DNA of 15,565 nt from M3007 sp038249605 (lineage in GTDB: Bacteria > Bacteroidota > Bacteroidia > Chitinophagales > Saprospiraceae), in assembly GCA_038249605.1 (NCBI GenBank), contig JBBSDH010000088.1, positions 1-15,565 on the forward strand. Direction: 5' to 3'. The notes below the pieces were generated by a model. That model ran no database searches. It had not been told where the DNA came from and saw only the letters and a program-made list of their open reading frames with translations. This document shows positions 1 through 7,508 of the stretch, in pieces. A program made the position numbers and the translations under genes. The first letter of the stretch is position 1, and every line of letters starts with the position of its first letter.

Positions 1-13
1 GCTCTTGTTTTGT

Positions 14-1069
14 TTAGGCAAAAACTACCTCTGTTGCACCGTAGCCATACTTGGCGTGGTACTCGTTTTTGAATTTGTGCACATGCCCGTTGTATTTCAG
101 CCGGTCGGCAATGGCTTCTTTCAATTTGCCCTCACCCACACCGTGAATGACAAAGATGCGGGGCACACCCAGCCTGATGGCCTGGTCGAGGAAACGCTGG
201 AAATGCTGAAGCTGGATGCGCAGGATCTCACTTTTATCGAGCTTGGCATGGCCTTTTAATAAGTTTTCGATGTGCAAATCAATTTCAGGTTCGAAGTGCG
301 CGAATTCCTGAACGTTGTAAGCATCGTATGCTCGGCTGTTGGACGACGGTTTTTGGTGGCCGCCACGCCTTACTTTTTGACGGGTGTACTCTTTCAAATC
401 TTCGGCAGCCATACCGACCGGTTTGGGCTCAAATTGGTCGAACAACACAAACTGGTGCGCCATGGTGTTCAGAAAAGGCGCGGTGTGCAGGTTGTTGAAA
501 AACTGTTTGGGCCTGATCTTTAGGCTGCGGCTCAAGGGCGTTTCCGGACCGTCGGTGGTGATGCGCCGGATACTGACTTCTACCTCGGGCGTTTCGTTGA
601 GATCGTCGTACAACAAATCGCCCAATTCGAGTGCCGTGCTGGCGCTGAGTTTGTCTTCGTGCCAAAGTACCTCCTCATCGCGTACGTACAGGCCGAAGTC
701 CACCAAAAATTCGGTGGTGGTATCGTTGAGCAGCCAGGCCTTGTAACGGCTTACGGAGCCATCGCGACCGGGCATGGGCTCAAAAACCAATTGTACTCCT
801 TTGGGCTTGAGGATGAGGTACTGGACCTGAATGATCCGGAGCGGTGGCGGCTCGGGTTTTTTTTCCATTTTACCGCTCACAAATTTGGCGCCGGGCAATA
901 AGGGCTCGGCTCCGGCATCGCGTTGGAGGTCTTCCTCAAACGCAGGAATCTCGAGCGAATGATCGCTGTCGAGGCGTACCTGGAGCATGCCGTCGTCGAG
1001 TTGGGCGGTAATGACGCCACTTTCACCGGTGTAGCGGAAACGAACCCGCGTGCCTATTGCAAAAAGCAT
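14..1069 (-). CDS. Smr-domain protein with DUF2027-like N-terminal region
   Basis: The protein has 351 residues. The C-terminal part (about 262-351) is an Smr domain, the small MutS-related fold found at the end of MutS2 and in stand-alone nucleases. Its two hallmarks are visible: DLH at 264-266 and an HGxGxGxL loop (HGVGEGKL) at 309-316. The first 60 residues look like a small beta-barrel (VRFRYTGESGVITAQ), and the middle (about 75-220) is beta-rich, matching the DUF2027 plus Smr arrangement common in Bacteroidota. A basic linker (about 229-245) joins the halves. Smr domains are known DNA or RNA endonucleases; a role in nucleic-acid processing is an inference here and the substrate is unknown. 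It is divergent from the acyltransferase gene, and a TAnnTTTG element lies about 67 bases upstream of the start. The stop is only 13 bases from the window edge, so what follows it cannot be judged. Confidence 0.88.
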   Translation of the reverse strand: MLFAIGTRVRFRYTGESGVITAQLDDGMLQVRLDSDHSLEIPAFEEDLQRDAGAEPLLPGAKFVSGKMEKKPEPPPLRIIQVQYLILKPKGVQLVFEPMPGRDGSVSRYKAWLLNDTTTEFLVDFGLYVRDEEVLWHEDKLSASTALELGDLLYDDLNETPEVEVSIRRITTDGPETPLSRSLKIRPKQFFNNLHTAPFLNTMAHQFVLFDQFEPKPVGMAAEDLKEYTRQKVRRGGHQKPSSNSRAYDAYNVQEFAHFEPEIDLHIENLLKGHAKLDKSEILRIQLQHFQRFLDQAIRLGVPRIFVIHGVGEGKLKEAIADRLKYNGHVHKFKNEYHAKYGYGATEVVFA

Positions 1070-1136
1070 GTGTAAAATGGGAGAATCCCGGTATTATTGC
1101 TGAAGAATTGCTGGTGTGTGCGAAAGCTCGCGGTAG

Positions 1137-1144
1137 CAAAAGTA
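1137..1144 (-). promoter_or_regulatory. Bacteroidota -7 promoter element for the Smr gene
   Basis: Read on the minus strand the sequence is TACTTTTG, an exact match to the Bacteroidota -7 consensus TAnnTTTG. It lies 67 bases before the Smr start in the divergent gap. I see no convincing TTTG at the -33 position; the nearest is ATTG at 1170-1173. Confidence 0.5.
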
Positions 1145-1191
1145 AGGTAACCCAACGACTATTACGGAGCAATTCAACACACCTTCCGATC

Positions 1192-2322
1192 ATGCCTGCT
1201 TTAAGCCTTGTTGCCAACCGCTATCTAGCCGTTGATTTCTACCGTGGCCTCACCGTTGCCTTTATGATTTTGGTAAACACACCCGGTTCAGGGGAGTTTG
1301 TTTATGCACCCTTGAGGCATGCCGACTGGCACGGATGTACGCCTACCGACTTGGTATTTCCATCGTTCATGTTCATCATCGGCGTGTCGATGTGGTTCGC
1401 CTTCGGCAAATTTGATCGCCGGTGGTCGGCCGAAGCGGGTAAAAAAATCCTCAAACGTACTGCCCTGCTTTTCCTCATCGGTTTGATCCTGAACAACTTC
1501 CCACGGGTATGGGATCATTGGGACACCTGGCGCATCATGGGTGTGCCCCAACGACTTGCTTTGGGCTATGGCCTGGCTTCGGTACTGGCACTCCATTTCG
1601 GGCGGCAAACCCTGCTGTGGATTTCGGGCGCCATCCTTCTGGTGTATTGGGCATTGCTTTATTTTTTGGGTACTCCAGGCGCCGATCCGTATGTGCTGGA
1701 CACCAATGCTGTTCTGAGGCTCGACCGCTTTTTGTTTACCGATGCACATTTGTGGAAAGGGGAGCGTATTCCATTTGATCCCGAAGGTGTGCTGAGTACT
1801 TTGCCCGCCATTGTGACGGTCTTGTTGGGATGGTTCTGCGGAGGTATGTTGCAACGCAGGGGTGGACAGAAAGACGTGCTGGTGCGCGATCTGTTGCTTT
1901 TAGGATTGGCCATCGGATTTGCAGGACTTTTGTGGGACCTCTCATTTCCCATCAACAAAAAACTTTGGACAAGCTCGTATGTGCTGTACGCCGGGGGCAT
2001 GTCCATGATCCTACTTGCAGCCTGTGTGTGGTTTCTCGACGTGCGGGGTTGGCGCAATGGTTCTGGTTTTTTCATCATTTTCGGCTCTAACGCCTTGTTT
2101 GCCTATGTACTTTCGGAGGCGCTGGTTATGTTCTGGGCCGACATCCGTTGGGCCACCGATACCGGCACAGTCATGGATGTACGCAGTTGGATTTACCAAA
2201 CGGTGTTTGTGCCGCTTGAGGGTGGTGCTTTCAGCTCCTTTCTTTTTGCCCTGGCGTACACACTGCTTTGCTGGCTGATTTGCCGGTGGTTGTACATGCG
2301 CAACATTTACATCAAACTCTGA
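1192..2322 (+). CDS. NagX/HGSNAT-like membrane acyltransferase (DUF5009/DUF1624 type)
   Basis: This is a multi-pass membrane protein of 376 residues in the family of heparan-alpha-glucosaminide N-acetyltransferase and bacterial NagX, which move an acetyl group across the inner membrane onto an amino sugar. The family signature is clear: AVDFYRGLTVAFMILVN at 13-29, then RHADWHGCTPTDLVFPSFMFIIG at 42-64. His43 in RHADWHG corresponds to the catalytic histidine region of human HGSNAT. At least eight hydrophobic segments follow, ending in a short basic tail. The frame stays open upstream to 1057, but those 45 residues overlap the divergent Smr gene and do not look like family sequence, so I take the ATG at 1192, nine residues before the RYLAVDF motif. 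The next gene starts 5 bases after the stop if its GTG start is right. The exact sugar acceptor is not shown by the sequence. Confidence 0.85.
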   Translation: MPALSLVANRYLAVDFYRGLTVAFMILVNTPGSGEFVYAPLRHADWHGCTPTDLVFPSFMFIIGVSMWFAFGKFDRRWSAEAGKKILKRTALLFLIGLILNNFPRVWDHWDTWRIMGVPQRLALGYGLASVLALHFGRQTLLWISGAILLVYWALLYFLGTPGADPYVLDTNAVLRLDRFLFTDAHLWKGERIPFDPEGVLSTLPAIVTVLLGWFCGGMLQRRGGQKDVLVRDLLLLGLAIGFAGLLWDLSFPINKKLWTSSYVLYAGGMSMILLAACVWFLDVRGWRNGSGFFIIFGSNALFAYVLSEALVMFWADIRWATDTGTVMDVRSWIYQTVFVPLEGGAFSSFLFALAYTLLCWLICRWLYMRNIYIKL

Positions 2323-2327
2323 AGATC

Positions 2328-3374
2328 GTGCAACGAAGACATTTTTGCCAACAGGCAAGTTTTGCACTGCTTGCGGCAGGTTTACCCTTTAACCCATTCA
2401 ACGCCATGGAAATCACCAACCCACGTCGGATATTGCCCGCACCTTTGCGCCCCGGTGCAAGGGTAAGCTTGATCGCACCTGCCAGTCCGGCATCCGATGA
2501 AAAAATCGCACAGGCATTGGCCAACCTGAAAAACCTCGGTCTGGAGGTGAAAGAAGGCGTGTCAATGCGCAAACACCTTGGTCACCTGGCCGGCACCGAT
2601 GCCGAGCGCCTGGCCGATCTGCACAACGCCTTTTCGGACCCGGAAACCGACGCCGTTTGGTGTGTGCGCGGAGGCTATGGTTGTACCCGCCTACTTCCCG
2701 ACGTTGATTTTGACCTCATCCGAAGGCATCCCAAGCCGTTTTTCGGGTACAGCGATGTAACGGCACTACACCTTGCCATCGGACAAAAAACGGGCTTGGT
2801 TACCTTCCACGCACCGGTTGCGGCAGGGAACTATTCCAATGCAACCTTTCCCCATTTGATGGAAGTGGCCAGAAAGGGTACGGCGCCCTACATCATTCAC
2901 AAACGATATACCGAGGATGCCGTTGCCGATATTGCGTTTGATCCTTTCACCATTTATGAAGGTTTTGCCGAAGGCGAACTGACTGGAGGTAACTTGTCGT
3001 TGATGGCCGCCATGTGTGGTACGCCCTGGCAGCCTTCCTTCAAAAACAAATTGGTTTTTCTGGAAGAAGTGGGCGAGCAACCCTACCGTATCGATCGTTT
3101 GCTGACCCAGTTGCTGGATGCCACCGATCTGCGACATGCGGCCGGATTGGCGCTTGGGATATTTTACGATTGTCAGCCGAAAAACAACGAGTTTTCCATG
3201 ACCTTAAACGATACCTTGCGCGACAGGCTCGAGCCATTGGGTATTCCAGCGTTGTACGGACTTCCATTCGGGCACATCCTCGAACAAGTCACCCTTCCTT
3301 ATGGCATTAAAGCCAGGATGGATGCGACTGAAGGAACGCTGACACTTTTGGAGAAAGCAGTATTGGTCGGTTAG
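2328..3374 (+). CDS. LD-carboxypeptidase, peptidase family S66 (LdcA-like)
   Basis: This serine peptidase family removes the terminal D-alanine from muramoyl tetrapeptides during murein turnover. Using the GTG at 2328 the product has 348 residues. The core shows SLIAPASPAS (47-56), RGGYGCTRLLP (114-124), the nucleophile Ser142 in FFGYSDVTALH, the Glu246/247 region in LVFLEEVGEQPYRIDRLL, and His316 in LPFGHILEQVTLPYG, so the Ser-Glu-His triad is complete. Start choice: an ATG at 2406 gives a normal 322-residue cytoplasmic-type enzyme. The GTG adds MQRRHFCQQASFALLAAGLP, which looks like a twin-arginine signal (RRxF followed by a hydrophobic stretch) and would place the enzyme outside the cytoplasm. 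The GTG is 5 bases after the acyltransferase stop, which suggests one operon. The stop codon lies inside the first tandem-unit array (3363-3396). Confidence 0.88.
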   Translation: MQRRHFCQQASFALLAAGLPFNPFNAMEITNPRRILPAPLRPGARVSLIAPASPASDEKIAQALANLKNLGLEVKEGVSMRKHLGHLAGTDAERLADLHNAFSDPETDAVWCVRGGYGCTRLLPDVDFDLIRRHPKPFFGYSDVTALHLAIGQKTGLVTFHAPVAAGNYSNATFPHLMEVARKGTAPYIIHKRYTEDAVADIAFDPFTIYEGFAEGELTGGNLSLMAAMCGTPWQPSFKNKLVFLEEVGEQPYRIDRLLTQLLDATDLRHAAGLALGIFYDCQPKNNEFSMTLNDTLRDRLEPLGIPALYGLPFGHILEQVTLPYGIKARMDATEGTLTLLEKAVLVG

Positions 3375-3593
3375 TCGGGTTGGTCAGGTTGGTCGAAAAA
3401 TATAGCATCTCCCTTCGCTCTCCATGAACCGCAAGAGAGCAGGGGGTATTCCCGGTTTGAAAAGGTCCAAAAAGGGCCGAAGAGCCTTTAAACATGACAC
3501 ACATCACGTTTTCTTAAATTTCCGTTGAATGGCTAAAGAACGGAGGTAGGCGCTATGTTTTTAAACAACCCGACCAACCGATCAACCGACTAA
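3363..3593. repeat. Inverted pair of tandem 8-9-base arrays between convergent genes (family A)
   Basis: The left arm (3363-3396) is four tandem units: TTGGTCGG, TTAGTCGGG, TTGGTCAGG and TTGGTCGA. The right arm (3569-3593) has three units of the same kind on the opposite strand: TTAGTCGG, TTGATCGG and TTGGTCGGG. The arms face each other across about 170 bases and can pair almost throughout. The left arm contains the carboxypeptidase stop codon (3372-3374), and the right arm ends 4 bases before the paaC stop codon. The spacer (3397-3568) holds no gene that I can recognise, only weak short hairpins such as GCTCT/AGAGC around 3416-3438. Confidence 0.75.
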
Positions 3594-3597
3594 GAAT

Positions 3598-4356
3598 TCA
3601 CCATTGAAGTCCCGGGTATGTGCGTTGGATGTGCTGCATTTCCGCGAGCATGAAGCCCAGATGTTCGGAATGGCGGCCTTCCTTGCCGCCGCTTTGCATC
3701 CAGCTGTTTTCAGGGATGGAGAGCGTTGCCTCGTCCAGTACGGTTTTTATTTTGGCTTGCGACAGCTTGCCTATCTCCTTGAGATCTGGAGCTATGCTTG
3801 CTTCGGCGAGGGCGGTATCCGTTTCATTGGGTGTGGAAAGTTCGCCACTGAACATCCAGAAGTTGTTGAGGGCTTCCTGCATTTTTTGATGGCTGAGATC
3901 GGTGCCGTCGCCGAGGCGGATGGTCCACTCTGAGGAATAGCGCAGGTGGTAAGTAACCTCCTTAAGTGATTTTGCGGCGATGGCCGCCAGGCGCTCGTCG
4001 GAGCTGTGGGTGAGGGCCTGGTAATTGTAAAAATTGTGGGCGTCAAAAAACAACTGGCGGAGGACGGTATGGGCAAAGTCTTCGTTGGGTTGTTCCACGA
4101 GCAGGATGTTGCGGAACTGGTGTGCGTCGCGGAAGTAGGCGAGGTCGTCGTCGGTACGGTTTTGGCCTTCCTGTTCGCCAGCGTAGGCGAGCAGCATGCG
4201 TGCCTGTCCGAGCAGGTCGAGAGCGATGTTGGTGAGTGCGATGTCCTGTTCGAGTACAGGACCATGGCCACACCATTCGCCGAGGCGTTGGGAGAGGATG
4301 AGGGCGTTGTCGCCGAGCCTCAGGGTATAATCCAGCAAATGTTGTTGGAGGTTCAT
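3598..4356 (-). CDS. paaC: Phenylacetyl-CoA epoxidase structural subunit PaaC
   Basis: The product has 252 residues and closely follows PaaC of the ring 1,2-phenylacetyl-CoA epoxidase, the di-iron multicomponent oxygenase that begins aerobic phenylacetate breakdown. The N-terminal signature is strong: YTLRLGDNALILSQRLGEWCGHGPVLEQDIALTNIALDLLGQAR at about 10-53. The typical FRNILLVEQPNEDFAHTV follows at 81-98, then an all-helical remainder. PaaC is the non-catalytic ferritin-like partner of PaaA and scaffolds the complex in the cytoplasm. It starts 12 bases after the paaB stop, so the two are co-transcribed. No paaD or paaE follows; the next gene downstream is the convergent carboxypeptidase. 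Length and start match the family. Confidence 0.94.
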   Translation of the reverse strand: MNLQQHLLDYTLRLGDNALILSQRLGEWCGHGPVLEQDIALTNIALDLLGQARMLLAYAGEQEGQNRTDDDLAYFRDAHQFRNILLVEQPNEDFAHTVLRQLFFDAHNFYNYQALTHSSDERLAAIAAKSLKEVTYHLRYSSEWTIRLGDGTDLSHQKMQEALNNFWMFSGELSTPNETDTALAEASIAPDLKEIGKLSQAKIKTVLDEATLSIPENSWMQSGGKEGRHSEHLGFMLAEMQHIQRTYPGLQW

Positions 4357-4368
4357 GTCAGCGGCGGG

Positions 4369-4647
4369 TTACATGTGTTTTAGTGCGTCGGGGAGGTCGT
4401 AAAACGTTGGGTGGCGGTAGACCTTATCGTTGGCGGGGTCGAAAAACGCTTCGCTGTCTTCGGTAGAGGCGTGGATGTGGCTCGATTCAACCACCCAGAT
4501 GCTGATGCCTTCGTTGCGGCGGCAGTACACGTCGCGTGCGTTTTCGATGGCCATGGCTTCGTCTGCGGCGTGGAGGCTGCCGACGTGTTTGTGGCTCAAA
4601 CCTTGTTTGGATCGTATGAAAATTTCCCAAAGCGGCCAGTCTTTCAT
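4369..4647 (-). CDS. paaB: Phenylacetyl-CoA epoxidase subunit PaaB
   Basis: The product has 92 residues and is a near textbook PaaB. WPLWEIFIRSKQGLSHKHVGSLHAADE covers about 4-30, ENARDVYCRRNEGISIWVV covers 35-53, and the end reads FFDPANDKVYRHPTFYDLPDALKHM. PaaB is a small essential subunit of the phenylacetyl-CoA epoxidase thought to connect PaaAC units. It is the first gene of the pair read toward lower coordinates, with a good TAnnTTTG promoter element 54 bases upstream. The catalytic subunit gene paaA, which normally precedes paaB, is absent: the upstream neighbour is a divergent outer-membrane protein gene. Confidence 0.95.
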   Translation of the reverse strand: MKDWPLWEIFIRSKQGLSHKHVGSLHAADEAMAIENARDVYCRRNEGISIWVVESSHIHASTEDSEAFFDPANDKVYRHPTFYDLPDALKHM

Positions 4648-4701
4648 AGCGTTGAATAGCTTTTAAAATGGTGAGGGCTGATGGTTTTAGAAGGGCGGAT
4701 G

Positions 4702-4709
4702 CAAAGGTA
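4702..4709 (-). promoter_or_regulatory. -7 promoter element for paaBC
   Basis: The minus strand reads TACCTTTG, an exact TAnnTTTG match followed by CA, the commonest form in Bacteroidota. It lies 54 bases before the paaB start. A possible -33 element, TTGG, is at 4733-4736 on the same strand, 23 bases away. Confidence 0.55.
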
Positions 4710-4756
4710 CGCCAATCGCGTCATTTTTCACCCAACCAGCTTTGCTTCGGATGATG

Positions 4757-4764
4757 TACTTTTG
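4757..4764 (+). promoter_or_regulatory. -7 promoter element for the beta-barrel gene
   Basis: The sequence is TACTTTTG, an exact TAnnTTTG match 43 bases before the ATG at 4808. A TTTG at 4741-4744 is only 12 bases upstream, closer than the usual -33 spacing. The leader before the start is A/T-rich, as is common for translation starts in this phylum. Confidence 0.55.
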
Positions 4765-4807
4765 CCCACCCTGTTTGACTAACTTGCGGGTAATTTTAAC
4801 TTAAACA

Positions 4808-5731
4808 ATGATCAAGAACAGCATGAAGCGCATTTTGTTGTGTTTGTTTGTTGGAGCTTGCCTGGTTCAAACGGCACAGGCACAACTTCAATACGGATTT
4901 AAAACCGGTGTGAATTTCAGTCGTTTTAATGGTCCATCGGAGACCAACCTGAACGGCATGGAGCTTGAAACGTTTGACAACATCACCGGTTTTCACATCG
5001 GTGCAACGTTAACCTACGAGGTCAACGATGCTTTCAGCTTGCAAACGGAATTGTTGTTTTCCAAACAAGGTACCAAATACACTTACGAAGGACAGGGATA
5101 CCGCTATTTTCGCGATCAGACGAATACAAAACTTGCCAACGGCAACATCCGATACCAGCTCAATGTAAACAATACCTATGTTGCCATTCCCATTCTGGCA
5201 CAAGGACGGTGGAAAGATCTTGAAATTTCCGGCGGTTTTTATGGCGGTTTTCTGCTTTCTTCCAACGGCGAGGGCGCTTTCACGTTTACCGGGAAAACTG
5301 TTCCCCTCAACAACACCGTTTACGGCATTTACGAAGGCAGTGGCGGAGCTCAGGTTGAAGATATCGAATACCTGCTCGACCACAATTACCGCAAGGACGG
5401 TATTGGCGAAGCTACAGGCGACGAGTTTTTTAAAGTGCGTGCCGACAACCAGCTCCTCGATCAATCCAAGCAGGTGGGCGCGTATTACGACTTTACGGAG
5501 GACCGCGGCAGCATTTACAACAACTTTGATTACGGTTTGATGGGCGGACTTACCTGGTACATCAGCAGTTCGCTTTATCTGGGCGGACGTTTTCAGTTTG
5601 GCCTGGGTGATGTGACCAACAACAACGCAGATATGGCCAAAGCCAGCTTGGGTGATAACGGCGAAGTGTTGTACCGCGATGACAAAGACAAAAATTTGAT
5701 GATACAGATTTCGGTAGGATTTAAATTTTAA
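4808..5731 (+). CDS. Outer-membrane beta-barrel protein (PorT/OMP_b-brl-like)
   Basis: The product has 307 residues. A signal peptide is evident (MKRILLCLFVGACLVQTAQA from Met6, probable cut after AQA at residue 25). The mature protein opens with QLQYGFKTGVNFSRF, the usual first strand of the Bacteroidota PorT-like beta-barrel family. Alternating aromatic strands follow (FHIGATLTYEVNDAFSLQTELLFSKQG at about 57-83, YVAIPILAQGRWKDLEISGGFYGGFLL at 124-150, YGLMGGLTWYISSSLYLGGRFQFGLGD near 241-267). It ends in LMIQISVGFKF, a terminal strand with the C-terminal Phe typical for outer-membrane insertion. A long polar insert (about 160-235) is probably extracellular loops. The start may be either ATG 4808 or ATG 4823. 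Ligand or function is unknown. The next two genes also encode envelope proteins. Confidence 0.85.
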   Translation: MIKNSMKRILLCLFVGACLVQTAQAQLQYGFKTGVNFSRFNGPSETNLNGMELETFDNITGFHIGATLTYEVNDAFSLQTELLFSKQGTKYTYEGQGYRYFRDQTNTKLANGNIRYQLNVNNTYVAIPILAQGRWKDLEISGGFYGGFLLSSNGEGAFTFTGKTVPLNNTVYGIYEGSGGAQVEDIEYLLDHNYRKDGIGEATGDEFFKVRADNQLLDQSKQVGAYYDFTEDRGSIYNNFDYGLMGGLTWYISSSLYLGGRFQFGLGDVTNNNADMAKASLGDNGEVLYRDDKDKNLMIQISVGFKF

Positions 5732-5874
5732 CTCAACCGACGGTATGTACAAAACGGCCGGTTTAGACGTTACTTTAGGGTAACATACTGGTCTTAAGTA
5801 GCCATGTGCCATCTTTTCAAAAACTGATTTAATCTACGGCGGGTTCATCCGCCTGCCAAACCCAAGCTGTCATT

Positions 5875-7464
5875 ATGAGCACAACTCAACCGCTGCGCCA
5901 CCTGTTGCCTGCCTTTCTTTTGCTCCTATTGTTTGCAGGATCCTGCAATGTTCAGGATTACGACGGACTGGAAGTGGAGGATCACGATGCCGAGTATGCC
6001 GTGTCGCTGTTGCACACTACCCTGGAGATTTCTGATCTCGTGAACAACATCCTCAACGACTCGTTGAGCACCGATACCATCGTGATCAATGCGGATCAAA
6101 CAATGACCTTGTTTTATTCGGGCGATGTGGCTGAAAAGCAGGCCACGGATATTTTCCAGTTTTTTCAAAACGGCCTTGTACCGATCGCAGACTCGGTGTT
6201 CAATGCCCCTTTTGAAGCACCAGATTCTGTTACCGTTTATCGGATCGATTTCAATGCAGGACAAATGAACCTGGTGATCCGAAACCCGCTTTCAGAACCT
6301 ATTACAGGTACTTTTTACATCCTGCAAATGACGGAAAACGGTGTCCCTTTCAGCATGCCTTTCACAGCACCTGCCAACTCAACCAGCATTCCATGGATTT
6401 CTCCTCCCGTGAGCCTTGGCGGAAAGGTGTTGACCAGCAACGACAATACGCTGACTTTCCGTTATGAGGCCTATCTGCCCGATGGCACACTAATCCTCAT
6501 TCCTGAAATATCGCCAGGCACACCCGGTATGGGCATGCTTTTTCAAAACATTACCTTTTCCTACATGGAGGGTTATTACGGCTACAATGAGTATCCTTTG
6601 ACCCTTGATACCATCGACATCGACATCAACCAAACCAACCTAGACGGCGATGTGACCATCACCAACCCCAAAGTGCGTATTACCATTGCCAATTCGTATG
6701 GATTTCCGACACGTGGCAAAGTGACGGTTTTGAAGTTTGTCGGCAAAGACGGTATCATCCGCGACCTGGAAAGTACGGTGATCGATACGGGCGGCATCGA
6801 CTTTGCATACCCCTCCCTTGCGGCTGGCGAAGTGGGACAGTTCAAATACACCTCGTTTGATTTCGACCGAAGCAACTCCAACATCGATGAAATTTTCAAT
6901 TCGCAGCCCATACAGCTCATTTATGCCCTTAACGGCATCGCCAACGTAAACAGGGACCCCAACCTCATCGGTTTTTTGACCGACAGTAGTGTTATTCGCA
7001 TGCAGGTAGATGTTGAATTGCTGCTCGAAGGTTCGTTGCGCAACTTCGGCGCCGAACAACTGCTGGACTTTGACTTCGGTGACTTTGCCGATTCCGACAT
7101 CAGCGAACTCACCGGCGTGGAATTTAAACTGGTAACCGAAAACCGGACACCCATTGCCAGTAACCTTCAACTTCGCTTTTTGGATGAAAACGGCGCGGTG
7201 ATTGATTCGCTGTTCGATACAAGTACGCCTCCGTTTGTTATCCAGTCGCCCAGTGTGGATGCCAACGGCGTGGCCATAGGCATGGAAAGAACCGAAACTT
7301 ACATACCCATGAGCATCGAACGTTTCGACCGCGTCCGCAAATCGAAACAAATGTTTTTGGAAACCTCGTTTACCACCGCCGAAAATGGCAACGTACCGGT
7401 GAAAATCCTTGCCGATGGTACGGTGGTGATCAAAATGGGTGTGAAAGTGAAAAAGAAGTTTTAG
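5875..7464 (+). CDS. Large secreted lipoprotein of unknown function
   Basis: The product has 529 residues and I do not recognise a named family. The N-terminus is a lipoprotein signal: a hydrophobic run LLPAFLLLLLFAG followed by SC, with Cys24 as the likely lipidated residue. The rest is beta-rich and acidic with no membrane segment. Two stretches resemble immunoglobulin-like or LEA/WHy-like sandwiches: NLVIRNPLSEPITGTFYI near 130 and VTITNPKVRITIANSYGFPTRGKVTVLKF near 260-290. The C-terminus is basic (KMGVKVKKKF). It is followed after 44 bases by a DUF5723-like outer-membrane protein, so the two probably form an operon and may act together at the cell surface; that is inference. The upstream gap (5732-5874) holds only a weak TACTTTAG at 5771-5778 as a possible -7 element. 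Confidence 0.85.
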   Translation: MSTTQPLRHLLPAFLLLLLFAGSCNVQDYDGLEVEDHDAEYAVSLLHTTLEISDLVNNILNDSLSTDTIVINADQTMTLFYSGDVAEKQATDIFQFFQNGLVPIADSVFNAPFEAPDSVTVYRIDFNAGQMNLVIRNPLSEPITGTFYILQMTENGVPFSMPFTAPANSTSIPWISPPVSLGGKVLTSNDNTLTFRYEAYLPDGTLILIPEISPGTPGMGMLFQNITFSYMEGYYGYNEYPLTLDTIDIDINQTNLDGDVTITNPKVRITIANSYGFPTRGKVTVLKFVGKDGIIRDLESTVIDTGGIDFAYPSLAAGEVGQFKYTSFDFDRSNSNIDEIFNSQPIQLIYALNGIANVNRDPNLIGFLTDSSVIRMQVDVELLLEGSLRNFGAEQLLDFDFGDFADSDISELTGVEFKLVTENRTPIASNLQLRFLDENGAVIDSLFDTSTPPFVIQSPSVDANGVAIGMERTETYIPMSIERFDRVRKSKQMFLETSFTTAENGNVPVKILADGTVVIKMGVKVKKKF

Positions 7465-7508
7465 CGTCCCCGTAGGTTTATCCCTTTTTCAGCGTTTTTT
7501 TCCTTTCA

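Noticed and set aside
1057..1191. Upstream extension of the acyltransferase
   Set aside because: The 45 residues overlap the divergent Smr gene and its promoter and do not resemble the family.
3397..3568. tRNA or small RNA gene in the spacer of repeat A
   Set aside because: No cloverleaf or T-arm motif is visible, only short weak stems.
5769..5784. GTTAC/GTAAC hairpin after the beta-barrel gene
   Set aside because: It is only 5 bp with no T-run, which is too weak to call a terminator.
5009..5812. Long open frame on the minus strand opposite the beta-barrel gene
   Set aside because: It is antisense to a gene with a clear signal peptide and terminal strand; its translation has no recognisable domain.
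6640..7350. 236-codon open frame on the minus strand opposite the lipoprotein gene
   Set aside because: It is a codon-bias shadow of the plus-strand gene, with no motif, promoter or signal peptide.
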